From: Oceanobacillus sp. CFH 90083
Lineage (GTDB): Bacteria > Bacillota > Bacilli > Bacillales > Amphibacillaceae
Direction: 5' to 3'
DNA length: 49,645 nt
NCBI RefSeq assembly: GCF_009389585.1
Contig: NZ_VIYG01000015.1
Span: forward strand, 28,527-78,171
The translations under genes and the position numbers were made by a program. A model generated the notes under the pieces. The model was not told the origin of the DNA. It saw only the letters and a list, made by a program, of their open reading frames with translations, and made no database searches. Shown in pieces: positions 35,480 to 44,273 of the stretch. Position 1 is the first letter of the stretch. The number at the start of each line of letters is the position of its first letter.

Positions 35480-36352
35480 TCAACGGTCAAACCAATAAGC
35501 TAAAAATTTATAATCTCCCCACTCTTTATATAGCTGCTGTAATTGCTTTTTAGGAGGAAGCTTACCAGCAAAATATTTATTCTTTACATGTTTCTTAAAT
35601 TCACTGTCTACTGGCAAAAAGTCATATCGCCCCAATAGCATTAAAATGATGCTGAGTGCATAAGGTCCAACTCCTTTAATCTCTCTCATTTGATGAACAA
35701 TATCTTCTGTTGGTATTTCCGTTTTTTTTAGCGCATCTAAATCATATACACCATTACATAAATTTTGCGCTAGTTCATAAATATACTCGCTTCGATAACC
35801 CAATTTAACAGTATCGTTTAAAAAATGCTTATCTTTTCTTAAAACGGCTTCCGGTGTGGGGAACGCAAATAATTCCGAATCATCCGAATATCTTTCTCCT
35901 AAAAGCGTAACGAAATGAGTTGTCATGGAAATGGTTCGGCTCCAGGTAGTATTTGTGGTAAGTATTGTCTTAACAATATCCTCAAATATGCTTGGGGATC
36001 GCAACAGTCTTCCTCTACTTTCCGTTACAATTTTCTGCATATCTCCGTTATCGTCACACATTTTATAAAATGCACTAAAATCCTCATCTAAGCGGAACAT
36101 CCAGGTAACTTTACGAATAACCTCTTCACTTTCTTTACTGGTTAATGTTTTCTTATCGTCTGTTTCTACAATTAATTTATCGTTATCTTGCTTTATATGA
36201 AGCATAACAATTTTACCGGTTGATAATTCTTCCACCCTGCTCAAAGTCTGTCTATTATCATTATGATGGAAGGGCGGCAATAGATACCATCCATGATCTG
36301 TGGTAGTAGCACTAAAGTTGAACTTTTCCGGTAATTTAATAAGCTTCTTCAA
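35480..36352 (-). CDS. HhH-GPD DNA glycosylase, AlkA/EndoIII-like
   Basis: 290 residues from TTG at 36352, where AGGAGG lies 8 bases upstream. The helix-hairpin-helix is MREIKGVGPYALSIILMLLG, followed by the catalytic Asp in LPVDSEF. N-terminal beta-domain is about 1-100. It likely removes alkylated or damaged bases. No C-terminal Fe-S cysteine cluster is present. The longer frame to 36472 has no ribosome binding site. Monocistronic. Confidence 0.8.
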   Translation of the reverse strand: MKKLIKLPEKFNFSATTTDHGWYLLPPFHHNDNRQTLSRVEELSTGKIVMLHIKQDNDKLIVETDDKKTLTSKESEEVIRKVTWMFRLDEDFSAFYKMCDDNGDMQKIVTESRGRLLRSPSIFEDIVKTILTTNTTWSRTISMTTHFVTLLGERYSDDSELFAFPTPEAVLRKDKHFLNDTVKLGYRSEYIYELAQNLCNGVYDLDALKKTEIPTEDIVHQMREIKGVGPYALSIILMLLGRYDFLPVDSEFKKHVKNKYFAGKLPPKKQLQQLYKEWGDYKFLAYWFDR

Positions 36353-36658
36353 CCTAATCTCCTCCTGATTAAAGGATCGTTTTATCGATATCAAGATAAA
36401 GTCTTCCATGTTTGAAATTAGTAAAGTCATTAAAAAGTTGCTGTGGTATACAATAATAAACTCACTTCGCAACTATCAAAATAGTATTTTACAGGTTATA
36501 AATAATCATAAAAGTACAAGTCGATAAAGAAACTTTGGAATATAACGGCTGGACTATTCAGATGACAGCTGCTGACTTTTTTCAACTGATCCATCATAAT
36601 AACATAATAACTCTAGTAACAGGCAAATAACCAGCATCTCGGTCTTTAACAATGACAA

Positions 36659-37318
36659 TTATCGAATCAAGATGTTAGCAAAAACCCCTTTTAATTCAAT
36701 TAAATCATTAATCACAAAATCCGCCTGTGAAAGCTCCTCCTCTTTCGCAAAATCAAAGCTGCACCCTACTGCTGTTAACCCATTATCTTTAGCTGCTTTA
36801 ATATCTGATAATCGATCGCCAACTACTGCCGCTTCTTGTATTCCATATTTCGTTAAAATATTTTTCACCAAATCGGATTTACTGTACGATTTAATTTGTT
36901 CGATACTAAATGTCTCTGAAACCCAGTTATCTAAATTATAATATTGAACAATGGCGTTTAAATATGGAGGTACTCCGTTACTGGCAATAAATATTGAAAA
37001 CCCTTCACTTTTCAGATATTCAAAAAGGTCTTTAACATTTGGATATAATGCACCTTTTCCACTCTTTATATTCTCAATTAACCGTTCTTGAAAATAATTA
37101 TTGATTTGCTCTCTTTCTTCGATAGAGTAATTTGGCAGTAAGGTTTCCCATACTACAGGCAAAGGTACTCCCATAATTTCACGGAATGCATCAATAGGCA
37201 TAGCTCCTTCCCACTTATTTACATAGGCTAAATAATTAAACACATCCTCTAATGACCGTTCTAAAATTTTATCGGTTTGAAATAACGTTCCGTCCATATC
37301 AAAAATTACCGATTTCAT
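36659..37318 (-). CDS. HAD-superfamily hydrolase
   Basis: 219 residues. Motif I DMDGT (7-11), motif II IFIASNG, motif III Lys (SYSKSDL) and motif IV AVVGDRLSDIKAAKDNGL are complete. The C1 cap region is large (LPNYSIEEREQINNYFQERL). Likely a sugar-phosphate phosphatase. AAGGAG precedes ATG at 37318. Distinct from the other HAD gene at 27460. Confidence 0.8.
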   Translation of the reverse strand: MKSVIFDMDGTLFQTDKILERSLEDVFNYLAYVNKWEGAMPIDAFREIMGVPLPVVWETLLPNYSIEEREQINNYFQERLIENIKSGKGALYPNVKDLFEYLKSEGFSIFIASNGVPPYLNAIVQYYNLDNWVSETFSIEQIKSYSKSDLVKNILTKYGIQEAAVVGDRLSDIKAAKDNGLTAVGCSFDFAKEEELSQADFVINDLIELKGVFANILIR

Positions 37319-37422
37319 GATCTTTCTCTCCTTTTTTTACATTGACCTCCGACACCTTAATTGCGATTAAATATCTGACATTCGACAAATAGCTAAGCTT
37401 AATGTAAAGGAATTAAATTAGT

Positions 37423-37947
37423 TTATTTATCATCTTGCTCTTCTTTAAACCATTTACGAAGTTGATTAATATGAGCTTGATGATATCTATTGTGGTCTGC
37501 CAGATGCCAAATTCCCCATCGGATTGTTGCTTCTTTTCCATCTTCATAATTTACGGTTGTATTCAATTGATTATCCTTCAGCTGATAACAAATAGACTGA
37601 ATCATGTAAAATACATCATCATAATCAGACAGTAATTTTTCCAACGAAACACCGTAAACCAAAGGAATGTTGTTATTTTCATCCAGCATTGGTCCATACT
37701 TATTTTCAAGCTCTTCAGGTATCGAATCTCCTTTTATTCTATACAGCCAATTGAGGTCTATATATGCCAGATGTCTTATTAATTGCGCAGTACTATTATA
37801 TTTTTGATTTGGCCCTTTATAGTCTAATTCCTCTTGCGACATGTCTGTAATGATAGATTTTAATCGATGATAGTTATTTTCAAGAGCTGCATAAAGCATA
37901 CCGACAACAGGCTCCATTTTAGGAGGACTTTTTAAATCTAAAATCAT
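37423..37947 (-). CDS. DinB-family protein
   Basis: 174 residues. Four-helix DinB superfamily; His in LIRHLAYIDLNWLYRI and the pair in WHLADHNRYHQAHINQLRKW supply the metal site. AGAGGTGAAGG lies just before ATG at 37947. The stop of a small membrane protein gene (37962) lies 14 bases upstream, in the binding-site region, so the two are likely coupled. Probably a thiol-dependent detoxification enzyme. Confidence 0.8.
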   Translation of the reverse strand: MILDLKSPPKMEPVVGMLYAALENNYHRLKSIITDMSQEELDYKGPNQKYNSTAQLIRHLAYIDLNWLYRIKGDSIPEELENKYGPMLDENNNIPLVYGVSLEKLLSDYDDVFYMIQSICYQLKDNQLNTTVNYEDGKEATIRWGIWHLADHNRYHQAHINQLRKWFKEEQDDK

Positions 37948-37961
37948 TTTCCTTCACCTCT

Positions 37962-38102
37962 TTAATACGGAATAAAAATGCCTTTTAATTTATTTTTATA
38001 TCTTTCTACTTTTTTTATTTTTTTGAAAGTAATCAAAGATAATAACGCAACCGCTATTAGCACCCATTCATGTGTTTCTCCCCTATTATCTATAATTTTC
38101 AT
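37962..38102 (-). CDS. Predicted small membrane protein, 46 residues
   Basis: ATG at 38102 with GGGAGAG 9 bases upstream encodes MKIIDNRGETHEWVLIAVAL and a lysine-rich tail (ITFKKIKKVERYKNKLKG). One hydrophobic segment (VLIAVALLSLI) could anchor in the membrane with the charged end in the cytoplasm. Its TAA lies 14 bases before the DinB start. Such short frames can occur by chance, but the binding site, the TM pattern and position support a real gene. Unknown function. Confidence 0.5.
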   Translation of the reverse strand: MKIIDNRGETHEWVLIAVALLSLITFKKIKKVERYKNKLKGIFIPY

Positions 38103-38173
38103 TAGAATAATCTCTCCCTATTTTCTGATTTCCACATATGCATTGTTGTATTCTTCTAATTTACCAATAGTTT

Positions 38174-38650
38174 TTACATGCTTTTAGAAAGCAGAATTTC
38201 ATCACGAACAGGAATCCCATCGCTCCCTAACTTCGGAATTTCCGGTTTCCACTCTCTTGCTTTTTCAACCGCTCCTTTAAAAAGAGCTGTTAAATAATAA
38301 CCCCGCTTCTGATAAAATTTTAAAGCATGTAAATTATCATTTGTCGTAATCAGTTTGACTTTTTCACATTCCTTCTCTTTAGCAACACGCTCTACTTCCT
38401 GAACTAAAGCTGTTCCAATTCCTTTACCTTCCTCTAAACTGTCTAGAGAAATGATTTCACATTCATTATCAAATATTATATAGGTGATATAACCGATTAG
38501 TTCTCCTTCTTTATTTAACACCGCAAATCCTTCCAGCTTCGTACAATCAAAAACACCGCTGGAAATAACCATTTCCGAGCTTCCCCACTGCTTAATAAAA
38601 AAGGCATAGATCTTGTCTTTTGCTAATTGTTCAGATGATATAATCTGCAT
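38174..38650 (-). CDS. GNAT-family acetyltransferase
   Basis: 158 residues. The acetyl-CoA loop is SLDSLEEGKGIGTALVQEVE (G-K-G-I-G), followed by TTNDNLHALKFYQKRGYYLT as motif B. GAGGAGA lies just before ATG at 38650. The C-terminal tail (GVEKAREWKPEIPKLGSDGI-type) ends EILLSKSM, typical of a Bacillus subgroup. Substrate unknown. Confidence 0.8.
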   Translation of the reverse strand: MQIISSEQLAKDKIYAFFIKQWGSSEMVISSGVFDCTKLEGFAVLNKEGELIGYITYIIFDNECEIISLDSLEEGKGIGTALVQEVERVAKEKECEKVKLITTNDNLHALKFYQKRGYYLTALFKGAVEKAREWKPEIPKLGSDGIPVRDEILLSKSM

Positions 38651-38711
38651 AATATTTCTCCTCTGCTATTATCCATTCCTGACATATTTTTTACTATTTC
38701 TCACCAAGCTT

Positions 38712-39611
38712 TTAACTTTCCATCACAACATCAAAATCCTTAACAAAAACCGCACTCCCCGTAATTTGCACATCATACGACTTACCATTCTTAGAAACTT
38801 GAACACCAACTCTGCCATCCTTGCCAATTTCATTCCCTTGCTCAACCACAAGCTGCAAAGACCCTTCCATACCCTTCTTTATGTATTCAGCATAATAAGC
38901 ACCCATAACCCCTGATGCCGTACCTGTTACTGCATCCTCAACAGTCCCTGAATATGGAGAGGAAAAGTGCCGGGCATGCATATCAGCATTTGCATCATAC
39001 GTTTCTAAACAAAATGGATGAACTGATGATTTAGGCATTTCCTTTAAGATAGAAGGAAAATCTTCATTACTGGCTTTCATTCTATTAAAAGCTTCTAATT
39101 TTTTAATTGGGATTAACAGTGTCCATGTACCTGTACTCCCGTATAAAATTGGCAGCTTATCATGTAAATCCGCTTCTTCTAACCCGATCGAATAAGCTAA
39201 ATCTTTTTTAGAACCATGAAATGCTTCAAATTGTGGTGCTGCCTGATTCATCGTTATCATTATGTCTTTTCCAGCAGTCGAATCAAGCCTTACAGGTAAA
39301 ATTCCAGCTCTTGTTTCAATCGTTAAGTCTGTCTTTTCACCTAACAGTCCCTTTGTTTTTAATGCATAAACTGTTGCCATGGTTGCATGTCCGCATAAAT
39401 TCATTTCATGACCTGGTGTGAAAAAACGTATCCCAAGGTCCGCTTCTTCAGATTTAACTGGAAAGGCCGTTTCATTAAATCCTACCTTAAAAGCAATTTC
39501 CTGCATTTGATTATCTGTCAATTCATCTCCATTTAAAACTACGCCAGCCGGGTTTCCTTTATCAGGTTCTTTACTGAACGCATCATAATGATACACTTTT
39601 ACAGATTTCAT
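38712..39611 (-). CDS. PhzF-family isomerase
   Basis: 299 residues. The trans-2,3-dihydro-3-hydroxyanthranilate isomerase (PhzF) family; catalytic Glu is E47 in [44 protein letters not shown] and [14 protein letters not shown] are conserved. ATG at 39611 has GGAGG upstream; a longer start at 39626 is less likely. In most organisms these proteins are of unknown role and not linked to phenazine synthesis. Transcribed alone, with a terminator on its upstream side from the MFS gene. Confidence 0.85.
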   Translation of the reverse strand: MKSVKVYHYDAFSKEPDKGNPAGVVLNGDELTDNQMQEIAFKVGFNETAFPVKSEEADLGIRFFTPGHEMNLCGHATMATVYALKTKGLLGEKTDLTIETRAGILPVRLDSTAGKDIMITMNQAAPQFEAFHGSKKDLAYSIGLEEADLHDKLPILYGSTGTWTLLIPIKKLEAFNRMKASNEDFPSILKEMPKSSVHPFCLETYDANADMHARHFSSPYSGTVEDAVTGTASGVMGAYYAEYIKKGMEGSLQLVVEQGNEIGKDGRVGVQVSKNGKSYDVQITGSAVFVKDFDVVMES

Positions 39612-39631
39612 GATATATTCCTCCAATGATG

Positions 39632-39677
39632 TTAAAATTCTCGATGAAGAAATCTATATACTCATCGAGAATTTTAA
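39632..39677 (-). terminator. Terminator of the MFS exporter gene
   Basis: TTAAAATTCTCGATGA / TCATCGAGAATTTTAA is a perfect 16-bp stem 14 bases after the MFS stop. Confidence 0.85.
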
Positions 39678-39690
39678 TATGCTGTCCTGC

Positions 39691-40944
39691 TTACATTTTG
39701 CTACTTTTGTAAATGGGCCTCACTTTGTTTAATTCCACACCGAATTTCCCAAAACCAATCATGATAAAAGCCGGTATTAAGAGGATGACAGTCCCTATAA
39801 TCAATGCTATTTTCCCAGTAAATAATTCCGGAATAGCCCCCGCTAAAAAAGTACCCAGCATTGTAAATATACCTCCGATAACATAGGTTGAACTTCTGAC
39901 TCTCGATAAAAATTCATTCGGAGTAATTCCTTGATGCACAGCTCCCTGTACAATAAACGCCATGGAGAGGCCACAATCAAAAACCGCCATACCTAAACAC
40001 ATCATAATAAAAGTGTTTGTGACTGTAATCATTAATATGCCTATCCCGGAGATAATCATTAGTAAGCTGATCAGCGTGATCCAATTTTTATTTTTAAATT
40101 TATTTATCAAAAAGATGCCTGCAATATTACCAACACCAGCACTCGATAGTAAAATACCAATTAACCCTTCTGATAATTCCATAGTTATTCTGGCGTAAAA
40201 TATAATGGTTAATGTAATAAATACCGTTGTGAAACCTAATATGCACATTGCCAATGTACTGATCAGCTGTTGCGGATTATCTATCAAAATCTTTAAACCG
40301 TCTAATGACTTTCCTAAAAACGCATTCAATTTATTTTTTTCTGACTTTTTCGTTTCTGTTTTTATATAGTCTTGTTCCTTGCGAATAAAAACAATAAACA
40401 AAGCAGAGAAAAGGGATAAAGCAGCACAAATAACCAATGTTAATTCTGAATCTGTTTTTGCTAATAATACGCCGCCCAATGCAGGGCCGATGACGGTAGC
40501 AATAGCATCAGCAGCTTCGATATTTGTATGTGCTCTTAATAAGTTCTCTCTTCCGGCAACAGCAGGTATCATCGAAGTAAATGCTGTGCGGCTGATTAAT
40601 GCAAGTAATCCCATTATAAATAACAATGAAGCAATAATAACTGCATTTACATTATTTGTTGCTATCAGAAAAGCAAGTATAAAGACACCAATTCCATATA
40701 GAAAATGACAACCTCCTGCAACCCGAACCTTATTCTTATTTTCCACCCATGTTCCAATTGGTATGGCAAATAGAATTGTACCTATTTGCTGTGATAAAGC
40801 TACAAGTGCTGTAATCAGCGGTGAACTGGTTAATCCTAATACAATTAATGGAATCACTAATTCTCTTAATCTGCCATTTAAAATAGAAAGAAACTCTGAT
40901 CCCCACATCCATCTGAAATCTTTATTAGTAAGTACCGTTCTCAA
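39691..40944 (-). CDS. MFS drug exporter, Mef-like
   Basis: 417 residues with about 12 hydrophobic segments, MFS family (macrolide-efflux MefA/YxiO-like). The conserved loop after TM2 is GTWVENKNKVRVAG (usually G-x3-D-R-x2-R) and RTAFTSMIPAVAGRENLLRA follows TM4. I place the start at TTG (40944), with GGAGGAG 9 bases upstream; the upstream ATG at 40962 has no binding site. A possible attenuator lies upstream (see 40951-41084). Exports macrolides or other drugs by family. Confidence 0.8.
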   Translation of the reverse strand: MRTVLTNKDFRWMWGSEFLSILNGRLRELVIPLIVLGLTSSPLITALVALSQQIGTILFAIPIGTWVENKNKVRVAGGCHFLYGIGVFILAFLIATNNVNAVIIASLLFIMGLLALISRTAFTSMIPAVAGRENLLRAHTNIEAADAIATVIGPALGGVLLAKTDSELTLVICAALSLFSALFIVFIRKEQDYIKTETKKSEKNKLNAFLGKSLDGLKILIDNPQQLISTLAMCILGFTTVFITLTIIFYARITMELSEGLIGILLSSAGVGNIAGIFLINKFKNKNWITLISLLMIISGIGILMITVTNTFIMMCLGMAVFDCGLSMAFIVQGAVHQGITPNEFLSRVRSSTYVIGGIFTMLGTFLAGAIPELFTGKIALIIGTVILLIPAFIMIGFGKFGVELNKVRPIYKSSKM

Positions 40945-40950
40945 TTTAAT

Positions 40951-41084
40951 TCTCTCCTCCATGAGGGAGATAAACTGCTTCCAGAAAATGCATTAAGAAG
41001 GTTCGATTCTGCTTATTCGTGTATAAATGGCCCTTCTGTCAGCAAAAGTTCTTATTACGTTTTATAGCTATCTCCCTGTTTCAT
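40951..41084 (-). promoter_or_regulatory. Possible translational attenuator of the MFS exporter
   Basis: On the minus strand a nine-codon frame (ATG at 41084, MKQGDSYKT, TAA at 41055-41057) contains AGGGAGATA. This pairs perfectly with TATCTCCCT (40964-40972) next to the exporter's GGAGG site. Alternatively TCTCC (40966-40970) can pair with GGAGGA just downstream and hide that site. Mutually exclusive pairings and a leader peptide are hallmarks of drug-induced attenuators. The leader itself lacks an obvious binding site, so this is a hypothesis. Confidence 0.4.
41055..41084 (-). CDS. Candidate leader peptide MKQGDSYKT
   Basis: Nine codons followed by TAA. No clear ribosome binding site is seen. 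Its coding bases hold the AGGGAGATA element that pairs with the exporter start region. Only the pairing supports it. Confidence 0.3.
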   Translation of the reverse strand: MKQGDSYKT

Positions 41085-41204
41085 ATTGGTTAAATATTTG
41101 AACAAAGAGATTTTTAAATTGGACGATTCATTTTATTTAGCTCCTTATGTTTATCAAAATCATTCTTTACATGTCAGTCTAAATTGATTTTAGAATTTTA
41201 TTTT

Positions 41205-41332
41205 TTATCCTTCTCTATTTATTGTGCAAGTTTCATGAAGCGAAATATAACTATTCAAAACACTGGAACTGCCATATTCTCTAAATACATCTTTATATAT
41301 TTTCTTTACACGCCCATGCATCAATCTCCACT
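41205..41332 (-). pseudogene. C-terminal fragment interrupted by the IS element
   Basis: Directly outside the right end of the IS, the minus strand reads MHGRVKKIYKDVFREYGSSS then VLNSYISLHETCTINREG and TAA at 41205. It may be the tail of the gene whose start is at 42950, or of another gene. Not recognised. Confidence 0.35.
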
Positions 41333-41560
41333 GTGAACTACCCACCACTTACCACCCTTACAGGTTGCTTGAAGTGGGGCTTCTTGAGTAATCGCCACTT
41401 TTAGTAGCTGACGAAATGGATCAAGCTAACCCTCTTGTTCCAAGAGTTTTTATTTCTATGCTAAAGCTAATAGGCGAATACCTTCCTTTTTGATATTGAT
41501 TGCTGCATTATAGTCACGATCTGCCACATAGCCGCATGAACAGCGGTAAGTACGTTCAGA
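41333..41560 (-). ncRNA. Predicted omegaRNA of TnpB
   Basis: By analogy with ISDra2, the omegaRNA overlaps the 3' part of tnpB and runs to the right end of the element, where guide sequence begins. The structured right end (41340-41400) contains the conserved hairpin segments. The guide would be the adjacent 20 bases, AGTGGAGATTGATGCATGGG. The 5' boundary is a guess; only position and the right-end structure support it. Confidence 0.5.
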
Positions 41561-42571
41561 TAACTTCATAGGTCTTTTCGCATCACAACAGGAACACTTC
41601 TTCGTAGAGGGAAACCACTTATCTATTTTCATAAGTTGTTTCCCTTGTTCTTTTAGTTTGTAACTTAAGAAGGAAGTGAACATTCCCCAACCATTATCGG
41701 AGACACTTTTGCCAAACTTTAGAGCTTGTGACATACTTTTTATATCTAAATCTTCCATCACAACAGCATCAAAGTTAGACACTAACTCCTTTGATTTATG
41801 GTGGAGAAAGTTTTTACGTTGATTGGCAACTTTCTCCCCAATTTTAGCTACTCGAATACGCTGTTTATTCCAATTCGAGGAACCTTTCTTTTTACGGGAA
41901 AGTTTGCGTTGCTCACTTGCTAATTTTTCAAGCATTTGTCGATAGAACTTAGGGTAATTGGCTTTCTTACCTGTTTCACTATCAACATATAATCCATCCA
42001 TTGAAAAATCTAATCCTACAACATCTTGAATTTCTTTTCGTTCAATCTCTTTTTCATACGCTGTAAGAATAGAAATATAGTATTTTCCTGATGACGTCAT
42101 CGAAACGGTACAAGATTTAATGGTATGGTCAGAAGGGATATCTCTATGTTGTTTGATCTTGACTAATTTTAATTTAGGTAATTTAATATGACCATCTATT
42201 AATTCAATATTTCCGTTGACGACATTTGTTGTATAGCTTTGTTTATGTCGTTTATTTTTGAATTTAGGAAATTTTGCATTCCCTTTGAAGAATGCTTTAT
42301 ATGCCTTGTCTAAGTTTAGTTGTGCATTTGCCAACGCTAAAGAATCGACTTCTTTTAGCCATGTAAACTCCTTTTTGTATTTAGCAGGAGTTGGGTGCTT
42401 TACTTTTTTCAATGCTTCTTTATCCGCTTTCAGGTTTTCATAGGTTTCTTTTCGTTCTGCCAACATTTTGTTGTAGACAAAACGAACGCAACCAAACGTT
42501 TTGTGTATCATCAAGGTCTGTTCATTTGTTGGATACAGTCGAAACTTATATGCTTTGTTTTGCTTAGCCAT
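41456..42571 (-). CDS. tnpB: TnpB, IS605-family RNA-guided nuclease
   Basis: 371 residues. The RuvC triad is intact: D188 (VVGLDFSMDG), E273 (AVVMEDLDIKSM) and D351/D353 (VADRDYNAAIN). A zinc ribbon is formed by C326/C329 (KKCSCCDAK) and C344/C346 (YRCSCGY). The N-terminal part (AYKFRLYPTNEQTLMIHKTF) is typical. TnpB cleaves DNA under omegaRNA guidance and keeps the element from being lost. No lesion is seen, so it may be active even though the partner transposase is truncated. Confidence 0.9.
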   Translation of the reverse strand: MAKQNKAYKFRLYPTNEQTLMIHKTFGCVRFVYNKMLAERKETYENLKADKEALKKVKHPTPAKYKKEFTWLKEVDSLALANAQLNLDKAYKAFFKGNAKFPKFKNKRHKQSYTTNVVNGNIELIDGHIKLPKLKLVKIKQHRDIPSDHTIKSCTVSMTSSGKYYISILTAYEKEIERKEIQDVVGLDFSMDGLYVDSETGKKANYPKFYRQMLEKLASEQRKLSRKKKGSSNWNKQRIRVAKIGEKVANQRKNFLHHKSKELVSNFDAVVMEDLDIKSMSQALKFGKSVSDNGWGMFTSFLSYKLKEQGKQLMKIDKWFPSTKKCSCCDAKRPMKLSERTYRCSCGYVADRDYNAAINIKKEGIRLLALA

Positions 42572-42583
42572 ATCAAAATAACC

Positions 42584-42838
42584 TCACTTTAGTCCTTGAT
42601 TGTCAATATATTTTTTCACCACTTCCATAGGTGAGCCACCTGTCGTCAACAAACAAAAACTTCTTGACCAAAACATTTCTTTCCACAACTTTTTACGAAC
42701 ATCAGGAAAAGCCTTCTTAATGCGCCTAGAGCTTGCACTTTTGTAAGTGTTAATAAATTTGGACAGCTCACTATTAGGTTGTGCTTTGAAAAGAATATGT
42801 ATATGGTCCATATCATGGTTCCACTCGACCAATGTGAA
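42584..42838 (-). pseudogene. tnpA: TnpA (IS200-type transposase), N-terminally truncated
   Basis: The fragment VEWNHDMDHIHILFKAQPNS includes the HUH metal motif (HIH) and ends with PMEVVKKYIDNQG, containing the catalytic Tyr. The N-terminal 50 or so residues of a 135-residue protein are missing; the coding similarity stops near 42838. It is in the usual position, 12 bases before tnpB. Confidence 0.8.
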
Positions 42839-42845
42839 AAATAGC

Positions 42846-42950
42846 TATGGATAAATGCTTTCTCTTCCTGACATTACTTAATGCAATCCAGGCTGAAATA
42901 CATAAAAGAACTATTGACAATACCGGCAAAATACCTAATGGAAATGCCAT
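42846..42950 (-). pseudogene. 5' fragment of a membrane-protein gene cut by the IS
   Basis: ATG at 42950 with GGGGG upstream reads MAFPLGILPVLSIVLLCISA, a good TM segment, then a basic SNVRKRKHLSIAIFHI up to the junction with tnpA. It lies 88 bases after the MFS gene and on the same strand, so it was probably the last gene of that operon before the IS removed its 3' part. Confidence 0.5.
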
Positions 42951-43038
42951 ACTGGATTAGCCCCCTCATGGTTATTAAGTTTATTATATCACAGGAATAT
43001 TCAAAATATTTATACCAAATCATTTCTTCATTCTATTA

Positions 43039-44268
43039 TTACACTTCTTTTTCTGCATTCACAGACGTCCCGCTTTCTACCCTGACTACCCGAATCAATG
43101 ATAACGCAGAAATAGTTACAATCACACCAAACACACTTAGAACTACCGTCATCAAATAATATTCTATGATCATTGATCCAAATAATTGCCCTAACGGAAC
43201 AGAAGCATTTAACAGCATCGAAACTAAACTCAGCACCCTCCCCATCATCGCTTTCGGAATCATGGTCTGGTACATGGTATTTAAGCCCACACTGGCAAAA
43301 CAGACACCCAGTCCTAATAAACAAGCTGCTGCAACGGTTGCATAATAATTTAATGCAATTCCCATGATTAGCAGTGCCACACCTTCAAGCATCAGACCAA
43401 TCACTGCCATTTTATATTTATCTTTAAACAGATTCAACATAATTATCAATGATCCGCTCATCGCGCCAATCGCCAGGACAGAATGAATAAATCCTAAGCC
43501 GGCAGCACCAGCATCAAAAATATCATCACTCATATACGTAAAAAATATTGTCAGCGGTGCTAAGAAAAAATTAATAATGATTCCGCCAACAATAACGAGA
43601 AACAGCAGCGCCCGATCTTTCTTTACATATTGAAAGCCATCCAGCATTTCTGAGAAAAATGATTGCTTATCCTTTTCTTTAGAGTCAGCTATACGGGGAA
43701 CCTTGATCCAGGATTCCGTTATTGCTGATATGATAAATGCAATACCGCTGATAATTAATAGGAAGCCAATATTTCCAACAAATCCTATCAACATCCCGGC
43801 AAGTGCCGGACCAAGGATATTACTTCCCTGCGTACTAAGCTGATTTAACGAATTCGCCTTTGCCAGCTGTTCTTCCTGCACAAGTAAAGGGATACTTGAA
43901 TTCGCGGAAGGGTTGAACAAAGTCATTGAAGCTGCTATGCAGACTAATAGAGCATATAGCACGGGAAGCGTTAAAGAACCATTTATCATCAAGACTGCAA
44001 TAGCTAACATCATACTTCCCGTAAAAGCATCTGCCAGAACCATGATTTTCTTTTTGTCAAAACGGTCTGCTGCGACACCTGCCAAGGGTTCAATAATAAT
44101 TGTTGGTACGGTAAAACATAGAACTGTCATCCCTAAAGATAACGCAGATCCTGTCTCCTGCATCACAAACCATAGAATAGCTAAATTAAAAAAGCGGTAT
44201 CCAAACCTTGAAACAGTTAACCCTGCCCACAACAGCATATAACTTCGATTGGTAAACAATGCTCCCAT
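43039..44268 (-). CDS. MFS exporter
   Basis: 409 residues with about 12 TM segments. LWAGLTVSRFGYRFFNLAIL begins the protein; AGVAADRFDKKKIMVLADAF is the classic MFS loop (G-x3-D-R-x2-K). The next conserved piece is FNPSANSSIPLLVQEEQLAKA. AAGGAGAG precedes ATG at 44268. It begins 6 bases after the end of the frameshifted regulator gene, so the two form an operon. Family members extrude drugs or other small molecules. Confidence 0.85.
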   Translation of the reverse strand: MGALFTNRSYMLLWAGLTVSRFGYRFFNLAILWFVMQETGSALSLGMTVLCFTVPTIIIEPLAGVAADRFDKKKIMVLADAFTGSMMLAIAVLMINGSLTLPVLYALLVCIAASMTLFNPSANSSIPLLVQEEQLAKANSLNQLSTQGSNILGPALAGMLIGFVGNIGFLLIISGIAFIISAITESWIKVPRIADSKEKDKQSFFSEMLDGFQYVKKDRALLFLVIVGGIIINFFLAPLTIFFTYMSDDIFDAGAAGLGFIHSVLAIGAMSGSLIIMLNLFKDKYKMAVIGLMLEGVALLIMGIALNYYATVAAACLLGLGVCFASVGLNTMYQTMIPKAMMGRVLSLVSMLLNASVPLGQLFGSMIIEYYLMTVVLSVFGVIVTISALSLIRVVRVESGTSVNAEKEV

Positions 44269-44273
44269 TTAGC

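Larger units (their letters stand above)
41333..42845 (-). mobile_element. IS200/IS605-family element, 5'-truncated
   Basis: Contains tnpB (41456-42571) and a truncated tnpA (42584-42838). The right end has the typical subterminal hairpin segment: GCCCCACTTCAAGCAACCTG, then AAGTGGTGGGTAGTTCAC up to about 41333. The left end and the first 50 or so codons of tnpA are missing: the coding frame stops abruptly near 42840 inside another gene. Mobility in cis is therefore unlikely, although TnpB and the right end are intact. Confidence 0.8.

Noticed and set aside
40963..41332. T-box or riboswitch upstream of the exporter
   Set aside because: No T-box sequence or specifier loop; only the attenuator-like pairing is present.
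42847..42960. Plus-strand 37-codon frame beside the IS (MDKCFLFLTLLN..)
   Set aside because: The minus strand over the same bases has a start, a binding site and a transmembrane pattern; that reading is preferred.
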